DNA of 64,000 bases from Harmothoe impar (lineage: Eukaryota; Annelida; Polychaeta; Phyllodocida; Polynoidae), in contig OX381715.1 of assembly GCA_947462335.1 (NCBI GenBank), positions 40,834,650 to 40,898,649 of the forward strand, in the 5' to 3' direction. This document shows, piece after piece, positions 10,538 through 24,000 of the stretch (position 1 is the stretch's first letter; each line of letters begins with the position of its first letter). A model generated the notes under the pieces. The model searched no databases. It saw nothing but the letters and a program-made list of their open reading frames with translations, and was not told where the DNA came from. A program made the translations under genes and the position numbers.

Positions 10538-10639
10538 CCTATTTGACACATTCCCCAATTGACTATGTGCCCCTTTTTTTTTTGCGGAATTTTAGTCTAT
10601 GAATAACTGAGAATATCTCAATTTTCATGTCCAACTATA

Positions 10640-11345
10640 TTCCGCATTAGCAAGATGACCTGTGTACAGCGCCATGTTTATTGGTACCAGTGTATATCCT
10701 CTAACCTCCAGCAACCAGCTCAGCCAAATCTCATGTCCGAGATTAGGGTACAAATAGGGTTTGAGTATTGTATCCTATTGTGAATGGGTTGTACTTGGGT
10801 ATTCCTTAAGTCACTTGTCCCTCATAGAGTAGTGGTTAACATGGTGGATTCATGATGTAGAGGTCCTAAGCTCAAATCCCTATCAAGTCATATCTTGGTG
10901 ACCACACCATAAACAACCAATACCTTTTCTTATTCATACATGTATATATAAAATTCCTTTGAAGAAATATGAATACACATTTTGTCCAAACACTATTGAT
11001 ATCTCTTTGATATAATTTCAAGGTTGTTACTCACTTCTACCTATCAAAGCAAAATATAATTGATATACATAAGAATGTAAATGCATGGTATGGTCACCAA
11101 TATATGACTTGACAGGGATTTGAGCTTAGGTCCTCTGCATCATGAATCCACCATGCTAACCATTACTCTATGAGGGACAGGTGACATAAGGAATACCCAG
11201 GTACAACCCACTCACAATACTCAAACCCTATTTGTACCCTAATCTCGGACACGAGATTTGGCTGAGCTGGTCCTTGCAGAGCAAAGGGTTATGATTGGTA
11301 CCAGTGGTCCATAAGGTGGAGCCACTGTATCTCGCTAATGCGGAA
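10640..11345. mobile_element. Foldback element with two inverted tRNA-like arms
   Basis: TA-flanked ends ttccgcattagc and gctaatgcggaa. Arms at about 10648-10905 and 11085-11340 are inverted copies. Each arm contains a segment with tRNA-promoter-like boxes: tagagtagtggttaacatgg (A-box-like) and ctaagctcaaatcccta (B-box-like), about 30 bases apart. The AT-rich loop is about 180 bases. Confidence 0.65.
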
Positions 11346-11639
11346 TAGCCCCCATAGGTTTTAGGATAAGAAAATAGGTAATTGTACCCCATTTCCTCAA
11401 CTGGATAGGTATCTGATTGGTCCAGAAGTTAAAATTGTTTTTACCAATTGACCGCATATTGACCAATTGTGACCAATTATGTATTGGTGTACATTGGTTG
11501 CTTTATAGCTCTTTTCAAATGTAAAAAAAAAAGAGAATGGATTTGTCTCCTTAAACGCCAGGTAAAAAGTTAGTCCACAGCCAATTGTAATTTAAAACAG
11601 TGTGACCAGATGGATATTTTAGCATGACATTCATACATT

Positions 11640-11790
11640 AAGCCCAAAATCCACGGCAGCAGGAAGCTGCGTTAAAAGGGTATCGCCCCTCTGCCGCCAC
11701 TATTTCGCCGCTATTTCGCCCTGCCGCGCCGATTTCGCCCCTGTAACGCCGTGGACTTTGGCGGCACAGCCGTGGATTTTGGGCTTTAGT
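11640..11790. repeat. Foldback hairpin 1
   Basis: Begins aagcccaaaatccacggc and ends in its inverse gccgtggattttgggctt. GC-rich interior with repeated 'tttcgcc'. Confidence 0.6.
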
Positions 11791-11804
11791 TTATACAAAA
11801 GCCC

Positions 11805-12030
11805 GCACTCCACTACAGCGACACAGGCGGCTGCGAAACATGGCGTTCCTTTAATCCTTTGTTCACGAAAAGATCGCTTCATTTCGCGGCAGTGTCGCCC
11901 TTAGTGTCGCCCTGTTCCTAGCGAAAAATAGGGCGGAACTGCTGCGAAATGAAGCGATCTTTTCTAGAACAAAGGATTAAAAGAACGCCATGTTTCGCAG
12001 CGACCTGTGTCGCTGTAGTGGAGTTCGGTC
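11805..12030. repeat. Foldback hairpin 2
   Basis: Arms of about 95 bases: actccactacagcgacacag ... and the inverse ctgtgtcgctgtagtggagt. The arms also share aaacatggcgttc and aaaagatcgcttcatttcgc with their inverses. Confidence 0.65.
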
Positions 12031-12890
12031 TATAGCTGCTTTCAGGTACATCTAAATTCCCTATCCAAAACTACACTAGCCGGCTAGTTATTCTAATGCA
12101 GAGAGTGGTGTAACAAAGGTGCTCTCTAATTCATTCAAGTCAACAGCAGAGGTGTCACTCTCCAAACATAGTCTTAGTCAAGGTCTAAAGCACAAAGCTG
12201 CCCCAGAAACACACACCAGCCGAAGATGGCTAAGGATGGCGTCAGACGTACAGCAACTACAGCAGACCTTGTTGCCACCTCATGTCTCAGGACAGAATGC
12301 TAGTTCAGCAGCTTCATGTGCTGCCATCCAGTGACAAACTACAGAACTGTCTGAACACTAACCAGGGAGCGGTTCATTCTGTAATGAGGGGCAGCACCAA
12401 TCTAACCGAATACGGCAATTTCCAGCCAACAGCGCCTGATTGGTGTGATAATTTATGTTAATGGGGTGATACTGTTGGAAGATTTACTGTTGGGGAGGCT
12501 GACGTCTCTAGCCTTCATAAATAGCTATGAATCAATTTATTTTCTTCATGCTTAGGTTGATCCATAAATGAAGTCACCCCTTACTTAGAAATTTATTTTT
12601 CTTGATTAGAAATGTACACAACATAGTATGCATTTGCTAAATAATTTCCTTTTTAAATCCCCCTCCCCTAAAAATAAGAGAAAAAAATTGAAATAAATGC
12701 AAGAGTCAATGGATTTGCTTAGGTGGACGCATGAAACACACCCATTTTTGGCGCACTAGAAAATGATGAACAAAGTGTAAAGTTTGACGGAGAACATTTT
12801 ATTCGAGAAAGACATTTGAAGATGAGAACAGCAGCATAACGACACCATGTACCCCCCCCCCCCCCATCCTTCCCCCCGCCGCACCTAATG
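12031..12890. other. Intergenic DNA, nothing recognised
   Basis: No gene-like signal. A 16-base C run lies at 12851-12866. Confidence 0.35.
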
Positions 12891-13210
12891 CTTTAAGGAC
12901 CGCAGTGCTTTAATGTAATATTCCCTTTGTAGTCATGATGCATGAATGCACCCGTCTTCATATCAGGAGAATTCCATCTTCCCATGCACTAGCCCAAACC
13001 GGCTATCTTGTACTGTCTGTAAATCGATCTTACTGGAGGCTTTAAAATGCATTCAGGCATCACGACGACTTAACAGGGTTCATACTCTCCCGAAGGATCG
13101 GCATGATGCATCAATGCAGCTCTGACGAGTTATTTGCTAGGGCTGTATTCATGCATCACCAAGGACAGAGCACGTTAAAGCAGTATGCTGCCCTTAAAGG
13201 TGTAGATTTA
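12890..13210. mobile_element. TTAA-type miniature element, degenerate copy
   Basis: Repeats the family's internal blocks (gtcatgatgcatgaatgcac, gatcggcatgatgcatcaat, tgcccttaaagg) without clean TTAA ends. Confidence 0.45.
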
Positions 13211-13219
13211 ATCATTTAA

Positions 13220-13437
13220 CCCTTTATGGACGGCATAATGCATTAAGGCATCACGTCTCTGGTCATCATGATGCATGAATGCACCCGTGGCGAGTAACTA
13301 GCCAGTGCTGCATTCAAGCCTCATGCCGACCCTATGGAGTTGAGACACTCCCGAAGGGTCGGCATGATGCACCAATGCAGCACTGGCCGGTTACAAGTAC
13401 CGGTAGTATCTTTCATCAACATGCTGTCCTTAAAGGG
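13220..13437. mobile_element. TTAA-type miniature element, most complete copy
   Basis: Flanked by TTAA at 13216-13219 and 13438-13441. Ends ccctttatggacggcat and, inverted, atgctgtccttaaaggg. 218 bases, internally palindromic. TTAA duplication with CCC...GGG ends fits a piggyBac-derived MITE. Confidence 0.75.
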
Positions 13438-13619
13438 TTAAAATATCATATTTTGTTGTCCCGATGCACCAGTACAGGGCCAGGCGAGTAACTCGCCGGC
13501 ATCGCATCGATGCACACTACGACCACCCCAACTTCCCCCCACCCTCACCTCCCTCCCCCAATACAAGTATTTACAACCCACAATGACATTAAGCAAACCA
13601 GTGTAACACTGGGGGTGCA

Positions 13620-13800
13620 GAGGGGTCCCCCCCTGAGGTCGGAAAGTCGCCGAAATTAAGGGGTTCGGGTCGAAAAGTCGCTTTTTTGGACCCTTTAACC
13701 TATTGTCATTTTTGTCCAAAAGTCGCCAGGTCGCTTTAATTATTGTACCAGGTCGCCAGGTCGCCTGGAAAACAGCCCAGGTCGCCAGGTCACTTTTGAC
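13620..13800. repeat. Degenerate AAGTCGCC / CAGGTCGC minisatellite
   Basis: The words 'aaagtcgcc' and 'ccaggtcgccaggtcgc' recur at least eight times with irregular spacing. No coding signal. Confidence 0.55.
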
Positions 13801-14165
13801 CCATCTGGAGCCACAACACTGGTAAATGTAGGACATGAAGACTATGTACAGATGAACCCACCAGAGGGGATAATGACACCTCAATGCCCTGAGACCTCTC
13901 CCCGTGCTACCAGGGGGACGAGGGACGGACTAACACAGCTACACCAGGTCAGCAACTCTCTTTGTTCATATAAAATGGGGATATAAATCCAAAATAAAGT
14001 GTTGTTCTTTTAGGGGCTATTCAAATATGACGTCATCGATAAGGGGTATATGGAGAATGATGGCATGACCATGTTGTTCCTATACTAAATTATGACAGGT
14101 GGGGGTCTTGGAAAATGCCTGAAAAGCGATCAGCTGGTGATGACGTCATACTTAAATGGCCCCCA

Positions 14166-14312
14166 ACCCATTACGGGCCACACAGTGCTTTATACGTTGG
14201 TCGTCATGATGCATAAATGCAGGCCTAGCGAGTACTCACTAGGGTTTCATTTAAGCATCATGATGACAACGGATATAGCACATTAAAGCACTATGCGGCC
14301 TTTACAGAGTTA
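14166..14312. mobile_element. TTAA-type miniature element, partial copy
   Basis: Shares gtcgtcatgatgcataaatgcag and the inverse blocks with the 13220-13437 copy. Ends are eroded. Confidence 0.5.
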
Positions 14313-14935
14313 ACCGTTTCTAGAGACCTTTACAGTGGACTTTAAGTCCAATAATTGTGCGACTCGGAACTGTGGGAATGCCTTAAGACATTTAATTAAC
14401 GGTACACCTTTTTTTTGTTGAGTCAACATTTCATGATTTAATGCCTGTCACGGGCTGGACCCAAGATAAGTCAGTACTGGGTACTTCTAGATAATTAAAT
14501 GCAACAAAATATTGTATTAATATGTGATCAATGCCTTCATTCAATGAAATTAAGTCTTATTTTGACAACTTTAACCCCGATTTTCTTTTTTCCCTCAAAG
14601 CCTTGGAAAGAGAATAGACCAATGCAATAACGGCAAGTAGCTCGGTGCATTGGTGTATCATACCAACTGTTCAGGAGACTCAGATCAGAGATGCCACTCA
14701 GTTGTCAACAGAAAGTAGAAAATCTTACAATTCTGGTCAGACTTCTGTAGGAAATGAACATAATTTAATACACAAGTTCCAGCCAAAATTTAGGAATTCC
14801 TACAAAAGTTGGAAAAGTGGCATCTCTAGGAGTGTATCACGAACCTCTTAATTCTACCGGAACGCGGCTTTAGGCTTAACATTAAAGCAATATCAAACAG
14901 ACACTGGCCCGGTGCGTCCCCCTTATTGGTTTGGC
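14313..14935 (-). other. 3' flank of FBXL18
   Basis: Sequence after the FBXL18 stop on the - strand. It should contain the 3' UTR, but no canonical AATAAA is convincing. A stretch at 14690-14870 resembles 15540-15640 (cagaaattaacacagaaattcc-like), an old local repeat. Confidence 0.35.
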
Positions 14936-15083
14936 TCAGGGCGGGGGCGTGTTGGCGACGTGGGACTCAAACCGTGTGAGCTGCTCGATGTGCTTGGCGG
15001 GGATGCCAGTGACCACGTCGGCCACCCCGTCGTACATCAGGGGGAAGAAGGTGAGGCTGAGACCCGGCCGCGTCTTACCGAAC
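14936..15083 (-). CDS. FBXL18: FBXL18 exon 10 (C-terminus)
   Basis: 148 bases including TGA (14938-14936), acceptor gtattcag. Encodes RPGLSLTFFPLMYDGVADVV to FESHVANTPPP, the family C-terminus. Confidence 0.95.
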
Positions 15084-18000
15084 CTGAATACACAACACAG
15101 CGAGGTTAGGATGGTATACTCAGGGTTCCTACCATTTTCCAGTCATAGTTTTAACTGACTTATAACTGAAAAATTATTATTTTGGCCCATAAATTCCTTT
15201 GGATAACCCACATTCGCATTAACCGTACCCAGATTTCTTTTATAATCTAGAAGTCAAATGGTGCATTCTGTAAATTTTGCTGCAAATAATTTAGACTTTA
15301 AACAGAAATTTTCTCAGGAGGCTAGAAAATAACTGACAAAATATGGCAATTTCTTTTTTCTTTTTACTAACATTTAGCTGACTTTTATAGCAAATAAAAT
15401 TTGACTGACTCTGAACTGAGGGGTGGGAACCTTGATATTAAAACTTAAACTTTAAAGGGGAAATTGGAGAAATGGGAAATTAAATTCACTACCGGTAGGT
15501 GCATTTTACATGGACAATTGATTCTAGTACATAATCAGAGATGCTACTTTAAAAGTCGCCGAAAAAAAGGAGGGAGGCTCACAATTTAGGTAATTATGAA
15601 CAGAAATTAACACAGAAATTCCAGAATTCCTACAAAAGTATAAACATGTACTTACTTCTTGTTGAGTGAGGTGGTGAGAGTCTTACAGGCGGTGACTGTG
15701 CCCCCCGCTAGGACCTGGACCACCACCAGGCGGCGCAACTGTCAGGGGAAAATACAGATATTTAGTAAAAAATGATTTAGACAAAAGGTTCCCTAGAACT
15801 GTACATAAATAACTGGGACTGAGGGTCCTACGTCTGGCGATATAAGTCTGGGATGTGAGTGTAGCCTTGTTTACATTTGTTAAAATTCCTGAAAACTGAT
15901 CTGAACATTACAGAAATTCCAGCAAAAACAAAGAAAATAAAGGTATAGTTTAACTGCTCAAAACTGAACATCTTTGAAAAGTTATGGTGAGGGTGTTATT
16001 GCTATGTGGACTTTAAGCCCAGAGGGAGTTTATTTTCTTAATTTTTTATCAAACAATTATCCTACCCTCCGTTTTCCCGGCCAATATTTAGATATTTCCC
16101 TTATTAACACATATCCAGTATTTATCAAATAGCATAGTCATAATATATGCACGGATAAATATGTGTTACCGGTAATACAATGTAAAAATTCTGTATGATT
16201 TACCATTATTTTGGGATATTGATCATTTACGCCAAGACTATGGTATTGATCATGAAAATAGAGATTTTCCTTTAAATGGTTATTTGGTTAACCATGTTAA
16301 CGTTGTACCTACCTGGTCAACCATACGTGTGACGTCCGGGGGCTGGAAGGGGCTGTTCTTGGCGAGGATACAGAGCCGCTCTAAGCGAGCACACCCGGAG
16401 AGTGCCTCAAAGAAGGCGCGGTTAAGCGGCATGTGGGGCTGCTCCACCCTGAGACAGGAGAGACATAGAGGTTGTTTTAGTATGTTGGGTACTTACCCAG
16501 TACCTTGATTTAAGATGCTGATCTTGTAAATGGAATACATTGTATTGGACCGGATTCAACCGGATAAATGCCCCCCCCCCCGGCCTTTTTTTGAACTGTA
16601 TTCTAAACTAGAAATGACCGAACTTTTCTTTTACCCGACCTACTTTATGATATAAGGCGTTCCCAAAATTTTAGGAAAATTCATAAGCCGAATTTTGGCC
16701 CATTTAAACATGGTGGGACTATAATTTATCCTAATTTACTGTATAAGCCAACTACTAAGGCAATATGAGGAAATGCTATAAGCCGATCTAGGCCTCAAGT
16801 ACCAAAATTTGGTTAGGTTATCAGAGGTTTCAGGATAAATTATGATTAACATATTTTTTTGTGAGTGTCCTGCGCACTTATAACATCGAATACCTTGTAG
16901 AAATGAATGGTATATGTGATTGATATCACATGTGAACCAGGGCAGTCTAGCGTCTTCCAGATTGAGGCCTGACTGAGGGCATCTGTACTTCTCTTCATAT
17001 GTTTAGGACCACATTAATAACGATACGGCTCCCATGATGCAGTTCACCCGAGGCAATTTTGTTGGGTCCTGGTCAGTGGCTGCGTTCCCGCTCAGCGCCA
17101 TGTTGTTATTGCAACGTTCTTCTCACGGCACACGCCAAAGCACCAAATGTTTAGACCTAGTGTCGCCTGCAGCGAAGCTGCCGGTACAGAAATAAAGAAT
17201 TTCAGCTTTTGTCAGCAGGCCGCCCTGATGATTTTTTGTCTTTTTTTGTTGTTTTCTGTGTAAACTACTGCCTTACCTTCATTTTCATGAAGGTTACCAA
17301 AGGTACCGTAAATTCTCGCGTATAAGCCTAACTCGCGTATAAGCCGCACCCCTAACTTTGACAAATTATATAAGCTGCCAGGGATGTGATTTGAAAATTG
17401 TCATATGGTAGGAAAAATGGTATAGGCCCAAAAACAATTGAGAAGTTTCTGTTTTCAGTTGTTTTAAGCACAGCACAGCTACATGTTCTTGTGCAGCACT
17501 GCAATTAACCTCTGTGTGTGTGGGGGGACTTTTGGAAATCTGAAAGCCTAATGCTGCATTTTCTTTTGGGGGTTTGGGTGATGCCCCCAAGAAAATTTAG
17601 AATGTCTAGCCTGGAAATGGTGCATTCTGATGCATTTTAGCACAAAATATAAAAAGGATCAGATCTCTATTTTCCAGCCTCTCATAACTGTTTATTGGAG
17701 AAAGGTTCTAAAAGATTTGAAATTCAAAACTCAAAATTGTGCAATCTGCTGCTTTTTGGAACAAAATATTGAAAGCTCAGGTCTTCATGATTGGGACTGG
17801 AACCTTGTTTTGAGGGGGAAAGATTTAAGAAAATTTTGAAATTCTAGAATTAAAACAGTGCTATCTGCTGCTTTTTGGAACAAAATGTATGAAAGCTCAG
17901 GTCTTCATGATTGGGACTGGAAACTGGTTTTGAGGGGGAAAGGTTTTAGTAAATTTTGAAATTCTAGAATTGAAACAGTGCTATCTGCTGCTTTTTGGAA

Positions 18001-21000
18001 CAAAATATTTTAAAGCTGCGTTCTTTATGGTTGGGACTGGAACTTTGGTTTGGAGGAAAAGGATTTTAGAAAATTTTGAAATGCTAGAATTAAAACAGTG
18101 ATATCTGCTGCTTTTTGGAACAAAATGTATGAAAGCTCAGGTCTTCATGATTGGGACTGGAGCCTTGTTTTGAGGGGGAAAGGTTTTAGTAAATTTTGAA
18201 ATTCTAAAATTGAAACAGTGCTATCTGCTGCTTTTTGGAACAAAATATTTTAAAGCTGCGTTCTTTATGGTTGGGACTGGAACTTTGGTTTGGAGGAAAA
18301 GGATTTTAGAAAATTTTGAAATGCTAGCATTGAAATGGTGCTATCTGCTGCTTTTTGGAACAAAATATATTAAAGCTCAGGTCTTCATGATTGGGACTGG
18401 AGCCTTGTTTTGAGGGGGAAAGGTTTTTAGAAAATTTTGAAATTCTAGAATTAAAACAGTGATATCTGCTGCTTTTTGGAACAAAATGTATGAAAGCTCA
18501 GGTCTTCATGATTGGGACTGGAAACTGGTTTTGAGGGGGAAAGGTTTTAGTAAATTTTGAAATTCTAGAATTGAAACAGTGCTATCTGCTGCTTTTTGGA
18601 ACAAAATATTTTAAAGCTGCGTTCTTTATGGTCGGGACTGGAACTTTGTTTTTGTGTAAGCTCTTTGTCTGCAATGCCCCCCAGCCCTATTCTCTGGGGT
18701 TGGAACCTCTCTTTTTGGAGAGAAGGGTTTTAGAAAATTTTGAAATTCTAGCATTGAAACGGTGCTATCTGCTGCTCTTTGGAACCAAATATATTAAAAC
18801 TTGATATGTCCCTATGATTGGGCTGGAACCTTGTTTTTGAAGGGAAATGTTTTCAGAAAATTTTGAAAACCTACACTTGAAAACTTGCAATCTGGTGCAT
18901 TATATATTTGACTATAGTTGACATCATGATGGGCGAGCATTGACTATAGTATACAATATCAGCTTTTTGGCAGGAGTTTTCAGCCAAGAGTAACAAGCAC
19001 AATGCTGCAGGGCTACCTTCCCATCCCCCTCCCACCTTAATCCACAACTGAATGAGTTAAGTGTCCATTTGTAAATCAGATGGCACAATAGTAGTAGGGG
19101 GGCTTGGGGGCATGCTCCACAAGAAAATTTAGAAAATGAAGGAGGCAAATGGTGCAATTTGGTGTATTCCAGTCTTCTGGTCTGAAGAATCAGGACTTCA
19201 CTTTTTGGAGTAGAGATTCTGTCTGGCAATTGAGTAGCAGACCCCCCCCCCCCCCCCCCACTGAAAAAATATCTCATTGGATCTGGGAAAATCATGAGGG
19301 TCGACTTTTTAGCTCTATTTGGTAGGAAATCCTACCAAAGTAGGAGAAATCACATCCCTGGGCTGCAGAGGGGGTCTGAATATTACTATTTTGGTACTGT
19401 AGTACACTAATAAAAACTCTCATATAAGCCGCACCCTATATAGGCATGTTTCGTATCAAAAGAAAGCTGAGTCTGTCTCACGTACAAGCCGCGGCTTCTA
19501 CGCAAGAATTTACGGTAGAGGCAATATTGCGGCCTCAGAGCGTCTCAAAACGCGTCTCACCCGGTTTTTACATTAGAACAAAGAGGATTTCATGTAAAGT
19601 GACACTTCATGAAGGTCTATCCTTTAGCATTGAGCTGAAAAAGTTGGTTTTGTGCTGTTTAGGTGACCTTTTTTCAATATCAATTTTGTGTATGAAATAT
19701 TGCTTTTTTTGTTTCAATATTTGATGGCATTGATTGGCATTGATCAACACTTGTATGCTGCAGCATTGAAATATTTTATTTGCAGGTTTTTCACAGCAAA
19801 ATAAGACACAAAAGGCAAGGGAATTTTTTGGCAAAAATCGCAAAATTACCTGTTGTATAAGAACCTGACACAGGGGTGTCCTGGCTCAATTAAGCTGCCT
19901 GATAAGCTGAGGTTTGATACTACCATACAGGTCAGCGTAGGTGCTAGAAAGTCTTTTCAGTGGATCTGGAAAAGCTTCAAACCTGTAGCCGCTGCTAGGC
20001 ATGATGCAAGGATGCAGCCCGGTAAGTACTACCGTAAAACCTCGCGTATAAGCCTAACTCGCGTATAAGCCGCACCCCGAGTTTGGGGCGATCCTATAAG
20101 CAGTAGAAGCCTCCTGAGTTGTGCCTGATAAAAACTCGCATATAAGCCGCACCCCTAACACTTATTACCCTAGCAGTTGCAGAACCTGCTGGGGGTTGGG
20201 CTTGGGGGTAGGGGTTAGTCCCTGAAAAGAGCTGAGTGGGCAGTGTCAATGCCTTACATTCGCACCTGTCTTAACACAATGCACACCACCACTAATCCCT
20301 GTGCAAGGGGGGAGGGGGGTGTGTGTTACCGCTGCATATAAGTCGGGGGGGGGCTAAGAAAGCTGTCACCCCCTCCCCCCATTGAGCATTGAGGCCCCAC
20401 AGGCCACGGGGAGGCGATACGGGCCGCCAGGAGGCCACACTAGGGCCACCAGGAGGACCAGGAGCTTATCCTATTAGCCGCACTGGCGATCTGACTCGCG
20501 TACAAGCCGCGGCTTCTACGCGAGGTTTTACGGTAGTCAGTGATGCATTCATGCCTCAAGACGACAAATCGGATAGCATTTTAAAGCACTTTTATAATAT
20601 GCATTTTTGTATAAATAAAGGGTGAAATGTCCTTAAGGTTTTGGCAGGTGCTGCTTTGTGTCTTTAATAGTGGGTTAGGTCCTTTATCGTCGTGATGATT
20701 GAATGCAGCCCTGGCGAGTAACTCGTCAGTGCTGCTTTCATGCATCATGCTGCCCCTACGGGGTTAGACAGTTTCGAGGGTTTGTATGATGCACCAATGC
20801 AGTACCGGCAAGTTTCTCACCAGGGTTGAATCGGTGCATCATGACGACAAATGTCAGCATTTAGCGACATACCGTCCTTAAAGGGTTAAACATACCTGAA
20901 GTCCTTGAGGTTGTGGCAGGCACCGAGTGCCCTACACAATGACCCGCTAAAGGAGCTGCTGCCGATGTAGGCCAGGGATAGGAACTCCAGCTGTCCACAG

Positions 21001-24000
21001 CCCTCTGCAATCTGCACCAGCGACGCACTCGTTGTCAAACCTGGAAATATATTTCATTCTTCAAATTGATTTTCAAAATATGGCTACCGTAAATTGTACT
21101 AAATTGTCCAGTGTAAACTTTATTCACTTAGTAGCCAAAACCTAGACTTTGGTAATATCCTATTAGCATCACAGCGGGCCTGATTATGGTGAATTTAGTA
21201 TTGTACTGTTGTAGCAAAAACTCATAAGCCACACCTAAACCTTGCAACGATCTTGGGCTAACATTAGACCCCAGGTGCAAGGTTTACCCGAAGTTTAGGT
21301 GATGGCGCTTTATCCCTGACAATTTTCATTTACCCTGACTTTTCCTGACTTGTGGCAAAAATCCACAAGGTTTACCAATTCCCATGACTTCTCTGACCAC
21401 TTTTTCCTCGCTTTCCCCTGACCTTTGGGGCCCTTGTACACTTCACAAGTTACCCTATAAATATACAGCAGTCCAACATTATAGCACTCCAATGCACTAT
21501 ATGGGTATATATCTAAAACTGGACATCGACATCAATGTATCAGAGTCCTTCTAACAGAAAGCTATATTCAGTCTCATCAAAGTAGAAATACATAGGTTGC
21601 TACATGCCTATGTGTATGTCTGTGTGGGTGTACATGAGTCTGTGTCCATGAGTGTCTGCATTCATGCTACAGTCATAGGGTGTTTTTAGGGAAATTTCCC
21701 TTTTTTGCGATTTTGAACTTTTTTTCTCGCCAAATTGGGGGTTTTTAGGCAAATTTCCCTTTTTTTTTGCGATTTTGAACTTTCTTCTCGCCAAATCGGG
21801 CGTTTTTAGGCAAATTTCACTTTTTTGAGATTTCGAACTGTTTTCTCGCCAAATAGGGTGTTTTTATGCAAATTTCACTTTTTTGTGATTTTGAACTTTT
21901 TTCTCGCCAAATAGGGTGTTTTTATGCAAATTTCACTTTTTTTTTGCGATATTGAACATTTTTCCCCTTCAAAAAGCTGCGGAATCTGCCTCCATGCGTG
22001 ATCCCATTGATGGACTCTGGATAGACCCATGCATAGTGAAGACCTACATAGTGGACATGAGTTCTATCATGGTCTGTCATGCACTTCCCATTGAAAACAA
22101 TAGACCAACGTTCATGGTGTTGGTCAGAGGACCAACACCATGCTCTGACGTCATTAAAGCAAGTTGCCTGGCAATATTACGTTGTCAAGGCATGTTGCTG
22201 CGCAACATGACATCGTCATGGCGACGTCACAAGTGTGACGTCACAGAACAAAATGGCGGCCGATTTAGTGGCCGATTCGGACCGATTTTAGTGTTAGTAT
22301 GGGCATTGACATGTGATATCGATGTCCAGGTAGGTAGATTTATATCAAACTAGTATATTTAACCATGATAGAACCGTGTTTACACATGGTTTTGTCATGT
22401 TGGATCCCCTGACCCCAACACTTGGCCCCCCAGATCCCTGCGGGATCCTGGGGGCCTCGTGTTGGGGTCAGGGGACCAACACTCCAAAACCATGTGTAAA
22501 CACGTAGGTCAAGTTAAAAAGTGCAAGTCACTTGTTTTGCAACTTGCACTGAACTGAACCTATAAATAGCCCTTGACTGGATTGTCAACAATCAATTAAA
22601 CTATGAACAAACTCCCTCTATTTCGGAGACCAAATACACTATCAAATGATTTATATTTTTTCAAAATAACACGCTGTGTAGAATGGCTCGGTATTCAGGA
22701 ATCCTACAGCGAATAAAAAAATGTCAAATTCTAATTCTAAATACCTGAAAATTGAGAAATGCTGACGTTCACGGGTTATGTAGGAAATGTACTAAAAACA
22801 GCAAAAAAAGGCAACAAAACCCTAATTTTCTAAAAATCTGTTCAGTAGGATTTTTTCTAACTGAGGTTCCACTGTTTTCTACCCTCATATTACACATTGG
22901 CATAGAGAATATATTGACACCTAGTCAGGATTTTGCAATCTGTCAGGCGAAAAACAGCCAAAATGAGCCACTGGTCTGAAGTATAAAACTGGGCATCGAT
23001 CACTATAGAGCTACAAAGAGACAGAGCATCGATGTCCAGTAATAACAGTATGTCAATCTCTGCTATATTTTATGAAAATGGACCAGGGGGGGTGAAAATA
23101 TTAATTCCCAATCCCTAAAATCCGGATATAGTGGGAACTGTGGCCTCCCTGAGGCTATATATGTACATACCAGGGAGTCCCGCTAGTGTCAGTCGGCGTA
23201 GGTACTTTAATCGGCTGATGGGCTCTAGGGCTATGTCCCGGACAAAGCGGGTCTCTATGCTGGAAAGCGAGAAATAGGACAAATATTTAATTTAAATAAA
23301 ACTGGCACAAAAAATATGACAAATGCATCATGCACAACTAAACAATTGTTTACATATGTTTTCCCTTCTTAACAGAGCTTATCTTTTTCCATTTTGAGCC
23401 TGGTGGCGGAGGGGGGGGGCGAGTACAACAATTTTTACACCCCCCTCTCTAACCCCCGTACTTTAATGCACGTTCAAACGCACAAGCACTAACTTGTCAC
23501 ATTAACTGTCATCCCCTGTGCTTGTACAGGGATCTTTTATACTTTGGGTTTCAGGGAGTTATAAATTAAAACATCCCTGCGCTTAAATGAGACCTGCCCT
23601 CTGTAAAACATAACATCCTACGTTTAAACGGACGATTATTGTATGTCAAGTTATTCAGATCATTCTATAACCGCCACAAAAAGCAGACCTACCATGGCTG
23701 GAACTGCGGCAGTTTGGGGTTGATGAACTTGTTCCTCTGTACAGCTGAGTCAAACCCCACAGCGAGCACCTCCAGCTCCTTAAGGAGGGGGCAGGTGTCC
23801 ACCAGGTGGGTCAGGGCGGAGGGAGGAGGGGCCAGCGGGGTGGTACCGTGGGGGGCCGACGGGCCGGCCGCAGGGTCAGAGGTGGCGCTACCCGGCTGTA
23901 AAACATAACATCAATACAGTTTACTTGATAACAGTATTATACTCTTTATAATAGCAAATATTATTTAAAGACTTAAAGGCATGGGTACAGTATATTTTTA

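Larger units (their letters stand above)
21518..23040. repeat. Possible TIR element bounded by ACTGGACATCGA, intron 6
   Basis: actggacatcga at 21518-21529 and its inverse tcgatgtccagt at 23029-23040, with further copies of the motif at about 22318-22328 and 22989-23000. It encloses a minisatellite and a hairpin. It may be one element or several nested ones. Confidence 0.35.

Noticed and set aside
12119..12334. 71-codon Ser/Gln-rich ORF
   Set aside because: No neighbours, splice signals or domain; compatible with chance.
17630..18804. Repeated short ORFs (QCYLLLFGTKYFKAAFF type)
   Set aside because: They repeat with the 120-base unit, are short, and have no start, codon or domain support.
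21916..22353. 145-residue ORF
   Set aside because: It begins in a minisatellite and shows no recognisable domain or splice context.
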